NCBI RefSeq assembly: GCF_900108065.1
Contig: NZ_FNVQ01000008.1
Coordinates: forward strand, 61,727 to 125,726
Length of the DNA stretch: 64,000 bases
Reading direction: 5' to 3'
From: Marinobacterium lutimaris
Lineage (GTDB): Bacteria > Pseudomonadota > Gammaproteobacteria > Pseudomonadales > Balneatricaceae
Below, piece after piece: positions 27,090 through 38,462 of this stretch (the first letter of the stretch is position 1; each line of letters begins with the position of its first letter). The notes beneath the pieces are model-generated. The model was not told the origin of the DNA. It made no database searches and worked only from the letters and a program-made list of their open reading frames with translations. A program made the position numbers and the translations under genes.

Positions 27090-27335
27090 ATGGCTTACGT
27101 AACCATTGACGGTAACAAATACGAAAAAGAGCTGCTTGATCTGGCCACAGCCCACACCACCGGTCGCGGTGAAGGCAAGATTTCCAAGGACGAAGCGGCA
27201 GACCTGCTGAAGTCGGCCAGTGATGGCCAGGGGGTAACCGAAACAGAGATGGCCACGCTGAAATATATCCGTGGCGCCTTCGACTTTACCGATGCAGCGG
27301 CCAGCTACTTTGATGGCGAGCTGGCAAAGCTCTGA
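27090..27335 (+). CDS. Hypothetical 81-residue acidic protein
   Basis: A soluble helical protein with Asp/Glu-rich segments such as KISKDEAADLLKSA and a C-terminal DFTDAAASYFDGELAKL. The first motif loosely recalls an EF-hand helix, but the calcium-loop spacing is not present. An AAAGGGAC site precedes ATG 27090 and a terminator follows, so it is probably expressed. Family not recognised. Confidence 0.75.
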   Translation: MAYVTIDGNKYEKELLDLATAHTTGRGEGKISKDEAADLLKSASDGQGVTETEMATLKYIRGAFDFTDAAASYFDGELAKL

Positions 27336-27351
27336 GCAAGCGTCCGAAAAC

Positions 27352-27383
27352 AGGCCCGCAGTGTTCGCACCCCGGGCCTTTTC
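27352..27383 (+). terminator. Intrinsic terminator
   Basis: AGGCCCG (27352-27358) and CGGGCCT (27373-27379) with a T-run following. Confidence 0.8.
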
Positions 27384-27432
27384 TTTTCGAGCCAGTCCGG
27401 CTCGTAAATTCGTTTAAATCCGAGGATCTGTC

Positions 27433-27846
27433 ATGAGCCTGCTTAATATGGCGGCCCAGCTGTTTATCAACAAGCTCGGCGGCAACGGTAACGACCTTGA
27501 CCAGAGCAGCGTCGCCTCCGCACTGCAAAACCTGCTCCCAACCCAGGGCGGCGAACTCGATCTGGGCGCACTGATCTCCCTGTTCACCGAAAACGGCGCG
27601 GGACTGGCCAGCCTGGCCAGCACCTGGCTCGGCAGTGGCGATAACGCCGCTATCTCCCCCGCCACCATTCTGGAACTGCTGGGCAGCGATCAGGTAGCCG
27701 CCTTTGCCAGCAAACTGGGCCTGGGGCAGGAAACCGCCGCCGAAGGCCTGGCTGAGACAATTCCAGAACTGATCGACAGCAATAGCGAAGATGGCGCTCT
27801 GGCCATGGGCGATATGGCGAAAGGGATGCTGGGTAAGTTGTTCTAG
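27433..27846 (+). CDS. YidB/DUF937 family protein
   Basis: A 137-residue protein with the YidB-like pattern: an N-terminal helix, TWLGSGDNAAISPATILELLGSDQVAAFA (residues 57-85) and a Leu/Ala-rich C-terminus. DUF937 proteins are small, helical and of unknown function. A GAGGATCT site precedes ATG 27433. The REP cluster begins 13 bp after its stop. Confidence 0.8.
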   Translation: MSLLNMAAQLFINKLGGNGNDLDQSSVASALQNLLPTQGGELDLGALISLFTENGAGLASLASTWLGSGDNAAISPATILELLGSDQVAAFASKLGLGQETAAEGLAETIPELIDSNSEDGALAMGDMAKGMLGKLF

Positions 27847-27858
27847 ATTGGGTGGGCA

Positions 27859-27988
27859 ATCGCGGCGAGGGCGCCGCTCCTACGCTTGGAACGGCACCCG
27901 GTAGGAGGTGCGCCCCCGCACCGATTGAACCCGGCACGAGGGTGATTTAAAACCCCGGCGGGTGATCGCGACGGGGGCGTCGCTCCTA

Positions 27989-27989
<1 letters not shown>
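27859..27989. repeat. REP-type repeat cluster (three copies)
   Basis: Copies at 27859-27883 (reverse), 27901-27926 (forward, degenerate) and 27964-27989 (reverse). The last is identical to the copy at 17415-17440. It runs exactly to the first base of the clpB stop codon complement. Alternating orientation allows large hairpins, so it may stabilise or terminate the clpB and yidB-like transcripts. Confidence 0.87.
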
Positions 27990-30565
<2,576 letters not shown>

Positions 30566-30623
30566 AGAATCTCCTTCTGAAACCATCTGCGCCGGAGGAC
30601 TCCGGTGTTTCTGTTACCACAAT

Positions 30624-30651
30624 AAATAAGGGTGTTTTTTCCGGGTTCAAG
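30624..30651 (-). promoter_or_regulatory. Sigma-32 heat-shock promoter of clpB
   Basis: On the minus strand CTTGAA (30651-30646) is followed after 13 bp by CCCTTATTT (30632-30624). This fits the RpoH consensus CTTGAA-N13/14-CCCCATnT well. It lies about 60 bp upstream of the clpB start. Confidence 0.8.
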
Positions 30652-30755
30652 TGTCTGGTGATTAAAAATTAGACAACGCTGATATAAATACCGGAGAAAC
30701 CATCCTCCGAGAGGGCTACACTGAGAGCACATTTCATATCGACAAGGAGTCAGCG

Positions 30756-31184
30756 ATGAGCCAGGCCATTCACCCTTTTCATCTGGCATTTCCGGTGCGG
30801 GATCTGGAGGAAGCGCGGCAATTTTATGGCGAGGTGCTGGGCTGCAGCGAGGGCCGCAGCGCACCGGGTAAATGGTGCGACTTTAACTTTTACGGCCACC
30901 AGATCGTGGCCCATGTGGCGCCTGAAGAGTGCGGCTGCGAAGCGCTGAGCAATGTGGATAATCATAAGGTGCCCGCCAAGCACTTCGGCATCGTGTTGCC
31001 GATGGATGAATGGCAGGCGCTGGCCGACCGCTTGGTGGCCGTGGGCACCAAATTCGTGATCGAACCCTATATCCGCTTCAAGGGTGAAGTGGGCGAACAG
31101 GCCACCATGTTCTTCCTCGATCCCTCCGACAACGCCATCGAGATCAAGGCGTTCAAGAACATGGAATCGCTGTTCGCCAAATAA
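30756..31184 (+). CDS. VOC (glyoxalase/dioxygenase fold) protein
   Basis: A 142-residue single VOC domain. [23 protein letters not shown] (residues 7-29) supplies the first metal His. KHFGIVLP and the final [12 protein letters not shown] supply a further His and the Glu. A Cys-rich patch (EECGCEAL) is unusual. Possible roles are lyase, isomerase or dioxygenase; none is assignable. An AAGGAG site lies before 30756. It diverges from clpB. Confidence 0.85.
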   Translation: MSQAIHPFHLAFPVRDLEEARQFYGEVLGCSEGRSAPGKWCDFNFYGHQIVAHVAPEECGCEALSNVDNHKVPAKHFGIVLPMDEWQALADRLVAVGTKFVIEPYIRFKGEVGEQATMFFLDPSDNAIEIKAFKNMESLFAK

Positions 31185-31528
31185 AGGCCATCTGCGTAAC
31201 CATTAAGCAAATGAGGCACGATCCAGTTTAGTGCTCTTCTTTAGCGCCAGTTTCGCCTGCAGGCGAGTAAAGGTACTTGTGCGGACAAGTACCTTTACAA
31301 TCCCAAGCCGCCCCTAAGCCTTGGTCGGCTGCGCCGACTCCCCTGTGCTTCTCGTCTGAAAGAGCGGGGCCGGAAACTCGGCTGCGCCTCAGACAGCCGG
31401 CCCCTCATTTCTCTTTCAGCCTGCGATGCTCGGCTGCGCCAAAGGGGAACGATGGGTGCGCTCAGCTAGAAATTAGAAAACCTAGACCCGGTTAAACAAT
31501 TTCCAGATCACCAATAAGTTATCTGAAA
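31185..31528. other. Gene-free stretch with long hairpin, probable dispersed repeat
   Basis: No credible gene. GTAAAGGTACTTGT (31267-31280) and ACAAGTACCTTTAC (31285-31298) form a perfect 14-bp stem with the loop GCGG. Beyond it are short internal echoes such as CGGCTGCGCC (several copies between 31327 and 31440). I associate sequences of this kind with non-coding dispersed repeats in related marine genomes. That is recollection and not shown by this window. Confidence 0.5.
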
Positions 31529-33004
31529 TCAGCCCTTGATATACCAGCCCCAGGGGCCGCCGTGATAGCTGGTGATCTGCTTGGTTTCGAGGTACGCCTC
31601 GAAGCCCCAGCGACCCAGCTCGCGGCCGATGCCTGAGCGCTTGTAACCGCCCCAGGGCACCTCAATAAATGTAGGCTGTGAGCAGTTGATCCAAACGATA
31701 CCAGCGCGCAGCCCTTCGGCCACCCGGTCGCAGCGTTCCAGATCTTTCGACATCACCGCTGCGCCCAGACCGAACTCACTGTCGTTGGCTTCGCGCAGCG
31801 CTTCCGCTTCGCTATCAAAGGGGTTGATACAGACCACAGGCCCAAAGATCTCCTCCTTCCAAATCGACGCATCCGTGGGTACATCGGCAAAGATGGTCGC
31901 TTCCAGGTAATAGCCCTCGGACAGGTGCGCCGGAGCCTTACCGCCGCAGACCAGCCGCGCGCCGCTCTCCTTACCCGATTCGATAGCCGCCAGAATCTTG
32001 CGATGCTGCGCCTCGTTGACGATGGCACCTAACAGCACATCCTCATCCATGCCGTAACCGATCTTCAGCTTGGCGCACTCTGCGGATAACCGTTCCAGCA
32101 GGGGTTCATACATCTCGCGCTCAACCAGCACCCGCGAGGTCGCCGAGCAGACTTCGCCCTGGTTCCAGAAGATGCCGAACATGATCCACTCCACCGCCGC
32201 TTCCAGGTCACTGTCGGCAAAAACGATAAACGGCGACTTGCCGCCGAGCTCGAGGGAGATGGTTTTCACATCCTGGGCCGCGGCCTGCATGATCTTGCTG
32301 CCGGTGGGCACCGAGCCGGTAAAGGCCACTTTATCCACAAGCGGGTGCTCGCTCAGCGGCGCGCCCACTTCCGGGCCGAAACCGGTGAGGATATTCAGTG
32401 CTCCGGCGGGCAGGCCTGCCGCTTCGGCTATTTCGCCATAGACCAGCGCGGTCATCGGCGTCACTTCCGAAGGCTTGAGCACCACCGTGCAACCGGCCGC
32501 CAGTGCCGGCGCTACTTTCCAGGCAGCCATCAGCATCGGGAAATTCCAGGGCACGATAGCCCCCACAACACCCAGGGGTTCCTTGCGTACACGGGAGGTA
32601 AAGTCATCGGCGCCGACTGACACAGGCTGACTTTGCTCAGAGGCAAAGCCCTCCGCCATGTCGGCGTAATACTCAAAACAGCCCACCACATCCTCGATAT
32701 CCCAGCGCGCTTCCGGTAGCGGCTTGCCGTTATCGCGCACCTCCAGCTCGGCCAGTTCATCGATGCGATCACTGATCAGCGCCGCCATTTTACGCAGCAC
32801 GGCGCCACGCTCGGCAAAGCTCAGCTTTGGCCAGGGTCCTTCATCAAAGGCCCTGCGAGCTGCCTTGACCGCCAGATCCACATCCGCCGCACCGGCCCGG
32901 GCCACCTCGGCAAAGGGTTTACCTTTACCGGGGTCGATCACATCAAACGTCTCGCCGCTGACGGGCGCTACCCACTGACCATCGATAAAGAGCCGAGCTG
33001 TCAT
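31529..33004 (-). CDS. NAD(P)-dependent aldehyde dehydrogenase (betaine aldehyde dehydrogenase-like)
   Basis: A 491-residue ALDH. VPWNFPMLMAAWKVAPALAAG (residues 150-170) and FTGSVPTGSK form the cofactor site. General base Glu is in LELGGKSP, and the nucleophile Cys is in GEVCSATSR. The C-terminus TSYHGGPWGWYIKG resembles plant-type betaine and amino-aldehyde dehydrogenases. Exact substrate unproven; no choline genes are adjacent. The start has AGGAGG five bases upstream. Confidence 0.9.
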   Translation of the reverse strand: MTARLFIDGQWVAPVSGETFDVIDPGKGKPFAEVARAGAADVDLAVKAARRAFDEGPWPKLSFAERGAVLRKMAALISDRIDELAELEVRDNGKPLPEARWDIEDVVGCFEYYADMAEGFASEQSQPVSVGADDFTSRVRKEPLGVVGAIVPWNFPMLMAAWKVAPALAAGCTVVLKPSEVTPMTALVYGEIAEAAGLPAGALNILTGFGPEVGAPLSEHPLVDKVAFTGSVPTGSKIMQAAAQDVKTISLELGGKSPFIVFADSDLEAAVEWIMFGIFWNQGEVCSATSRVLVEREMYEPLLERLSAECAKLKIGYGMDEDVLLGAIVNEAQHRKILAAIESGKESGARLVCGGKAPAHLSEGYYLEATIFADVPTDASIWKEEIFGPVVCINPFDSEAEALREANDSEFGLGAAVMSKDLERCDRVAEGLRAGIVWINCSQPTFIEVPWGGYKRSGIGRELGRWGFEAYLETKQITSYHGGPWGWYIKG

Positions 33005-33159
33005 TCAAGCCTCCTGGACTGTCTGTTTGCTGTCACCTCAATGTACGTATAAGGCCAAATAATAGAAACCCTGCAGGGAAAGTAATTTAACCAAGAATAA
33101 ATTATCCGACCCAGAATAAGAGAGGATCAGCTCGTCAGCTGGCGGACGTTACCCTGGCA

Positions 33160-33193
33160 ATGTCTTATTGATGTCACATAAGGCTGGTATCTA
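33160..33193 (+). promoter_or_regulatory. Pho box and -10 element upstream of phoX
   Basis: ATGTCTT (33160-33166), four bases, then ATGTCAC (33171-33177) gives the two 7-bp half-sites of a PhoB box (consensus CTGTCAT-N4-CTGTCAC). Ten bases on is TATCTA (33188-33193), the expected -10. This predicts activation by phosphate starvation. Confidence 0.72.
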
Positions 33194-33234
33194 TTGCGGA
33201 TCCAATTTTCAGGTAACACCAGAAGGAACTAAAC

Positions 33235-35142
33235 ATGAGCCACCATGAGATGCTTGAGGACGAAGATCGCGTCGAGCTGGAACACAGCGACTTTGACCGC
33301 ATGGTGCAGAAGGGACTGAGCCGTCGTGGCTTTCTCAAGGGCAGCGCCACCGCCATGGGCCTGTTCCTGGCCGCATCGCCGCTGGCGCAAGCGGTTGCCT
33401 CTGTTACCGAAAGCAAACTGATGGGCTTTACCCAGGTACCAGCCAGCACGGCCGATACCTTTGTGGTGCCTGAGGGGTACATTGCCGAACCGCTGATATC
33501 CTGGGGCGATCCGATCCTGGCCGACGCACCTGAATTCGATGCATCGGGCTCACAGAGTGCCGCGGCCCAGGCCGGCCAGTTCGGTGATAACACCGATGGC
33601 ATGAGCTTCTTCCCGCTGAGCGCCAATCACGCCGTGCTGGCGGTGAACAACGAATACACCAACTACGAATATCTGTTCTCTCACCAGGGCAAGGAAGCGC
33701 TGAGTGCCGAAGATGTAAAGAACGCCCAGGCCGCCGTCGGTATTTCCATCTTTGAAATCAAGCGTAACGATCAGGGTCAGTGGAAGGTCGAGAAAGGCGC
33801 CAAGCTGAACCGCCGTATCACCGCTACCACCGAGATGCAGCTGACCGGTCCGGCCGCCGGCCATGACCTGGTGAAAACAGCTGCCGACAGCAGCGGCACC
33901 CAGGTACTGGGTACCTTCAACAACTGCGCTAACGGTCAGACTCCCTGGGGCACTTACCTGACCTGCGAGGAGAACTTCAACGGCTTCTTCGGTGCGTCTG
34001 CTGAAGGCTTCACCCCCAACGCACAGCAGAAACGTTATGGCCTGAAGGACAAGAGCAGCTACCAGTGGTTTACCCACGACTCGCGCTTCGATATGTCGCA
34101 GAACCCGAATGAGCCGAACCGTCATGGCTGGGTGGTAGAGATCGACCCGATGGATCCGACCTCCACACCGAAGAAGCGCACCGCTCTGGGTCGCTTCAAG
34201 CATGAAAACGCCGCAGTGACTGTCGATGACAGCGGCCACGTTGTGGTTTACCTCGGTGATGACGAGCGTGGCGAGCATCTTTACAAGTTCGTCTCCCGCA
34301 ACACCTACAACCCGGACAATATGGCGGCCAACCGCGACCTGCTCGAAGATGGCACCCTGTACGTGGCGAAATTCAGCGCTGCCGATGGTGAAATCAAGGG
34401 CCATGGCGAGTGGCTGGAGCTGACTTACGGCAAGAACGGCCTGACCGCCAAGAACGGCTTCAACAGCCAGGCGGAAGTGGTGATCTACGCCCGCGAAGCA
34501 GCCACTCAGGTGGGCGCTACCACCATGGACCGTCCGGAATGGGTCGCCGTGCACCCGAACCGCACTACCGTGTTCTGCACCCTGACCAACAACAAAAACC
34601 GCGGAGGCGAGGGTATGAATCAGCCGGTCGGCGGCCCGAACCCTCGCGCCAAGAACAACTACGGCCAGATCGTTCGCTGGTGGCCGCGCGGTGGTGACCA
34701 CACCGGCACCCGCTTTGACTGGGATCTGTTCGCTATCGCCGGCAACCCGACGGTACAGGAAGGCCTCTACGCAGGCAGCGACAACATCAACGCAGACAAC
34801 ATGTTCAACAGCCCGGACGGTGTTGGCTTTGATGACTCTGGACGACTCTGGATTCAGACCGACGGTAAGTATTCCAACGAGGGCGAGTTTGCCGGCATGG
34901 GCAACAACCAGATGCTTTGCGCTGACCCACAGAGCGGTGAGATCCGCCGCTTCGCCACCGGCCCGATCGCCTGCGAGATCACCGGCCTTGCCTTCTCACC
35001 GGATCAGCGCTCGGTCTTCATCGGCGTTCAGCACCCGGGCGAAGAACTGGCTCCCTCCCACTTCCCGGCAGGCGGCGACAGCAAGCCGCGCTCTACCATC
35101 ATGGTAGTGCGTCGCCAGGATAACGGCGTGATCGGGGCTTAA
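33235..35142 (+). CDS. phoX: PhoX-family alkaline phosphatase, Tat-exported
   Basis: A 635-residue DUF839/PhoX protein, a Ca/Fe-dependent phosphatase common in marine bacteria. The Tat signal SRRGFLKG is at 29-36 after an unusually long acidic N-region, followed by a hydrophobic stretch ending AQA. Family motifs include NNEYTNYEYLF, NNCANGQTPWGTYLTCEENFNG (residues 223-244, including the metal-binding Cys/Glu region) and DRPEWVAVHPNR. The Pho box upstream agrees with phosphate control. It is monocistronic. Confidence 0.95.
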   Translation: MSHHEMLEDEDRVELEHSDFDRMVQKGLSRRGFLKGSATAMGLFLAASPLAQAVASVTESKLMGFTQVPASTADTFVVPEGYIAEPLISWGDPILADAPEFDASGSQSAAAQAGQFGDNTDGMSFFPLSANHAVLAVNNEYTNYEYLFSHQGKEALSAEDVKNAQAAVGISIFEIKRNDQGQWKVEKGAKLNRRITATTEMQLTGPAAGHDLVKTAADSSGTQVLGTFNNCANGQTPWGTYLTCEENFNGFFGASAEGFTPNAQQKRYGLKDKSSYQWFTHDSRFDMSQNPNEPNRHGWVVEIDPMDPTSTPKKRTALGRFKHENAAVTVDDSGHVVVYLGDDERGEHLYKFVSRNTYNPDNMAANRDLLEDGTLYVAKFSAADGEIKGHGEWLELTYGKNGLTAKNGFNSQAEVVIYAREAATQVGATTMDRPEWVAVHPNRTTVFCTLTNNKNRGGEGMNQPVGGPNPRAKNNYGQIVRWWPRGGDHTGTRFDWDLFAIAGNPTVQEGLYAGSDNINADNMFNSPDGVGFDDSGRLWIQTDGKYSNEGEFAGMGNNQMLCADPQSGEIRRFATGPIACEITGLAFSPDQRSVFIGVQHPGEELAPSHFPAGGDSKPRSTIMVVRRQDNGVIGA

Positions 35143-35228
35143 GCCCCGAAGGCTAAGAGTTAAAGGCGTGTAAGACGGACACTTACACGCCGCACAGGAT
35201 GTGCACCCTACAGGGATGTCCCCATTTG

Positions 35229-35261
35229 AAAGCCCGCCTCTTATGGAGTGCGGGCTTTTTT
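35229..35261 (+). terminator. Intrinsic terminator of phoX
   Basis: AAAGCCCGC (35229-35237) and GCGGGCTTT (35250-35258) with a T-run. The rest of the stretch 35143-35533 has no gene; it holds the palindrome at 35345-35361 and presumably the promoter of the hydratase gene. Confidence 0.88.
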
Positions 35262-35344
35262 CATGCCCCTTCTTTATTTACGCGCGCCCTTGCTAGCGGC
35301 TTCGGTTCTACCGCCGCAAAGCAATAGAGCCCATCATTCTAATT

Positions 35345-35361
35345 TTGTTATGTTATAACAA
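35345..35361. promoter_or_regulatory. Palindromic operator candidate
   Basis: TTGTTAT-GTT-ATAACAA is a perfect 7-bp dyad in AT-rich sequence, 173 bp upstream of the GalB-like gene. The size and form suit a GntR- or TetR-type regulator, but no such gene is in the window. Confidence 0.5.
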
Positions 35362-35533
35362 TAAAATTCAATTGGATATTCAACGCCCGGGATGCGGAAA
35401 TAGCACCTCTTTGGAGGGAAGTCTCTGCAAGCCTCCGCCTGATCCACAGGCCCTTTAAGCACGCGTCGCGGCTTCGCTTAAACAGGTTTGAGTTTCCCTT
35501 TGCCGCTTTTCGAAACCTAAATAAGGAACGTTT

Positions 35534-36265
35534 ATGAGCGATATTCAGCAGACCGCGCTGGTGGTAAGCGCCCACTCCGCCGACTTTGTCTGGCGTGCCG
35601 GCGGCGCCATCGCCAAACACGTTAAACAGGGTTGGCGGGTCAAGATCGTTTGCTTATCGTTCGGCGAGCGCGGCGAGTCCGCCAAGCTCTGGAAACAGCA
35701 AGGGATGACACTGGGACGGGTCAAGGCTGCCCGCCAGGAGGAGGCGCAACAGGCCGCCGATATTCTCGGCGGTGAGGTGGAGTTCTGGGATATCGGCGAT
35801 TACCCGATGCGCGTGAACGACGAGATTCTGTTCCGCATGGTGGATATCTACCGCGAGCTCCAGCCCTCTTTCGTGCTCAGCCACTCGGTGAAGGACCCAT
35901 ACAATTTCGATCACCCGCTGGCGATGCACCTGGCACAGGAAGCGCTGGTCACGGCCCAGGCCATGGGTCACAACCCGGGTCAGAAAATTATCGGCGCTCC
36001 GCCGGTCTACGCCTTCGAGCCGCATCAGACAGAGCAGTGCGAGTGGATTCCCAACACCTTCCTGGATATCACCGATGTCTGGGAGACAAAACGCAGGGCG
36101 ATCGAGTGCATGGCCGGTCAGGAACACCTCTGGCACTACTACACCCGTGTCGCCCAGCAGCGCGGCGTGCAGGCCAAGCGCAATATCGGTATCGCCAGTA
36201 AGCGCGATATCGAATACGCCGAAGGCTATATGCGCCTGGCGCCTTCGGTGGTCGATACGCTGTAA
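35534..36265 (+). CDS. GalB-like 4-oxalomesaconate hydratase (PIG-L/LmbE fold)
   Basis: A 243-residue zinc enzyme of the PIG-L/LmbE fold. It resembles Pseudomonas putida GalB, which hydrates 4-oxalomesaconate in gallate degradation. Shared segments include VVSAHSADFVWRAGGAIA (residues 10-27), CLSFGERGESAKLW, VLSHSVKDPYNFDHPLA and GVQAKRNIGI. The zinc ligands differ from deacetylase relatives (HSAD replaces the usual HPDD), as in GalB. No other gallate or protocatechuate 4,5-cleavage genes are adjacent, so the role is inferred. Confidence 0.82.
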   Translation: MSDIQQTALVVSAHSADFVWRAGGAIAKHVKQGWRVKIVCLSFGERGESAKLWKQQGMTLGRVKAARQEEAQQAADILGGEVEFWDIGDYPMRVNDEILFRMVDIYRELQPSFVLSHSVKDPYNFDHPLAMHLAQEALVTAQAMGHNPGQKIIGAPPVYAFEPHQTEQCEWIPNTFLDITDVWETKRRAIECMAGQEHLWHYYTRVAQQRGVQAKRNIGIASKRDIEYAEGYMRLAPSVVDTL

Positions 36266-36388
36266 CGTTGACCGTTCAGCGATTCCGCGAGCGAAAGTGA
36301 TCTCTCGTTTTACCGGGCACGGCCAACTTCGACCGGCCCGGCGTATGCCTGCAGTCGAGGCGTAACCACGATGATCAAACCAGCCGGC

Positions 36389-37351
36389 TTATTCAGCCAG
36401 CCACTCCGCCACCTGCTTGGTGTAGTAGCTGACGATCATATCGGCACCGGCACGCTTGCACGCGGTCAGGGTTTCGAACACCACTGCGCGCTCATCCAGG
36501 GCTCCAGCCTGGGCGGCGAACTTGATCGACGCGTATTCTCCGCCCACCTGATAGCAGGCCAATGGCAGCAGGGTGCGTTCGCGCAGTCGCGCCAGCACAT
36601 CCAGGTAAGCCAGCGCCGGCTTCACCATCAGGATATCGGCGCCCTCCTCCTCATCGAGCATGGCATCGGCCAGAGCCTGACGGCCGTTGGCGTAATCGAG
36701 CTGATAGCCCTTGCGGTCGCCATCCAGCTCGCTATCTACAGCGACACGGAACGGACCGTAGAAAGAGGAGGCAAACTTGGCGGAGTGGGCCAGAATCGCC
36801 ACGTTCTCGAAACCAGCGGCGTCCAGCCCTTCACGCATGGCGCGGATCTGGCCATCCATCATCGCCGAGGGCGCCAGCATATCGGCACCGGCACGGGCGG
36901 CGGTCACGCTCTGCTTGACCAGGTTTTCCACTGTTGCATCGTTACAGACGTGGTTCTCTTCGAGCACACCGCAGTGACCGTGGGAGGTGTACTCACAGAA
37001 ACAGATATCGGGAATCACCATCATCTGCGGGCAGGCCTGCTTGATGGTGCGCACCATCCGTGCCAGCAACCCCTCGTCGTTCCAGGTGTCACTGCCGGTC
37101 TCATCCTTATGGTGCGAAATACCGAACGGCATCACATAGCGAACGCCCAGATTCCAGAGTGCTTCCACCTCGGCGGCCAGGGCTGACTCGGGCAGACGCT
37201 CGATCCCCGGCAGGCTGCTGATCGGATGCGGAGCGGAAATTCCCTCCTCGATAAACAGAGGGCAGATCAGGTCGTTAAGGGACACCTGAGTTTCGCGAAC
37301 CAGATCACGCATCACTTCGTTGCGGCGCAGACGACGAAAACGCTTGAGCAT
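36389..37351 (-). CDS. hemB: Delta-aminolevulinic acid dehydratase (porphobilinogen synthase)
   Basis: It condenses two 5-aminolevulinates to porphobilinogen for haem. 320 residues from MLKRFRRLRR; the longer open frame is rejected because AAGGAGAGG sits just before 37351. Active-site Lys lies in ADILMVKPALAYLD; the metal region CFCEYTSHGHCG and GADMLAPSAMMDGQI are intact. It diverges from the ars operon over 312 bp. Confidence 0.96.
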   Translation of the reverse strand: MLKRFRRLRRNEVMRDLVRETQVSLNDLICPLFIEEGISAPHPISSLPGIERLPESALAAEVEALWNLGVRYVMPFGISHHKDETGSDTWNDEGLLARMVRTIKQACPQMMVIPDICFCEYTSHGHCGVLEENHVCNDATVENLVKQSVTAARAGADMLAPSAMMDGQIRAMREGLDAAGFENVAILAHSAKFASSFYGPFRVAVDSELDGDRKGYQLDYANGRQALADAMLDEEEGADILMVKPALAYLDVLARLRERTLLPLACYQVGGEYASIKFAAQAGALDERAVVFETLTACKRAGADMIVSYYTKQVAEWLAE

Positions 37352-37663
37352 CAAACCTCTCCTTTCAGATAACAGCCGGCGACCTGAGGATGGCCAGCTT
37401 AGAACGGCCCCTAAAATACTCTTTTTTGCCGCTAAACTGCAGCCGAAACAGCGCGACACTGCTGTGCATAAAATCAACGCCCGCCATTAATCTGCCTATC
37501 GTTTTGCCGCCCAATGAGCTTCGACCGTTTTTATCGAAATACTGACGCAGAACCATAAATATACGGAAAACCATATATACATTTTTCCATATGCATATCA
37601 AAATAGGCATATAAGGTCGTTTCTATATACGGCGCTCACAGACAGCTTTGATAGACCAATGCA
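37352..37663. promoter_or_regulatory. hemB/ars divergent regulatory region
   Basis: A 312-bp gene-free region. The ars-proximal third (about 37553-37625) is very AT-rich and contains repeated CATAT elements, including CCATATGCATATC and AGGCATATAAGG, which form an imperfect dyad typical of ArsR operators. It is the likely binding site of the ArsC-ArsR fusion. I see no terminator. Confidence 0.55.
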
Positions 37664-38461
37664 ATGAAACCACGTGTCCTTTTTCTCTGCACCGCCAACT
37701 CCGCACGATCGCAGATCGCCGAAGTGCTGCTGCGCGATCAGGCCGGTGACCGCTTCGAGGTTTTCAGTGCTGGCTCCTCGCCACAGAGTATCGCCCCCGG
37801 TGCGCTGGAAGCGCTGCGTACCTACGGCGTAGAGCCCGAAGGGCTGGAATCCAAGGCGATCGAGACCTTCAGGGACCAGCGCTTTGATTACATCATTACC
37901 CTGTGCAGCAGGGCGCAGCAGGAGTGCCAGAACTGGCCCGGCCACGGCGTGGTGATGAACTGGGATTACGACGATCCCCGTGAAAGTTCAGACCCCAAGG
38001 CGTATATCAAGACGCTTCACGCCATTAATGAGCGGATCAAACTCTTTATCGAGCTCAACAGCAAAGCGGGTAGCAACCTTACCGGCTCGCTCGGCGCTGT
38101 GGAGTTTTACAAGGCGCTGGCGGACGAGATCCGTCTCACCAGCCTGCTGCTGATTCTGCAGCAGGGCGAGCTCTGTGTCTGTGAACTGACCTGTGCGTTG
38201 GAGCAGTCCCAGCCGAAGATCTCCCGCCACCTTGCGCAGCTGCGTAAAAGCGGTCTGTTGCTGGACCGCCGCCAGGGGCAGTGGGTCTATTACCGCCTGC
38301 ATCCGCTGCTTAACGACTGGATGCTGCGGGTACTGCAGGAAACCGCCGAACACAGCCCCGAGCTTCTTACCAATGCGACCGCGCGTCTGGAGCAGATGGC
38401 AGACCGGCCAACCGCCTGTACGCCAGCTAATAGATCCCCTGATACAAACAAGGCAAATTGA
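37664..38461 (+). CDS. ArsC-ArsR fusion: arsenate reductase-like domain plus As(III) repressor
   Basis: A 265-residue two-domain protein. Residues 1-135 are a low-molecular-weight phosphatase/arsenate reductase domain with P-loop CTANSARS (C9-X5-R15) and the late acid loop DYDDPRES. Residues 145-235 form an ArsR winged helix with the As(III) motif CVC (C171, C173, plus C177) and recognition helix [14 protein letters not shown]. It probably represses the operon until As(III) binds and may also reduce arsenate. First gene of the ars operon, one base before arsH. Confidence 0.92.
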   Translation: MKPRVLFLCTANSARSQIAEVLLRDQAGDRFEVFSAGSSPQSIAPGALEALRTYGVEPEGLESKAIETFRDQRFDYIITLCSRAQQECQNWPGHGVVMNWDYDDPRESSDPKAYIKTLHAINERIKLFIELNSKAGSNLTGSLGAVEFYKALADEIRLTSLLLILQQGELCVCELTCALEQSQPKISRHLAQLRKSGLLLDRRQGQWVYYRLHPLLNDWMLRVLQETAEHSPELLTNATARLEQMADRPTACTPANRSPDTNKAN

Positions 38462-38462
38462 T

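Noticed and set aside
33550..34701. 383-residue minus-strand frame opposite phoX
   Set aside because: It is fully antisense to a clearly recognised PhoX coding sequence; codon use follows phoX.
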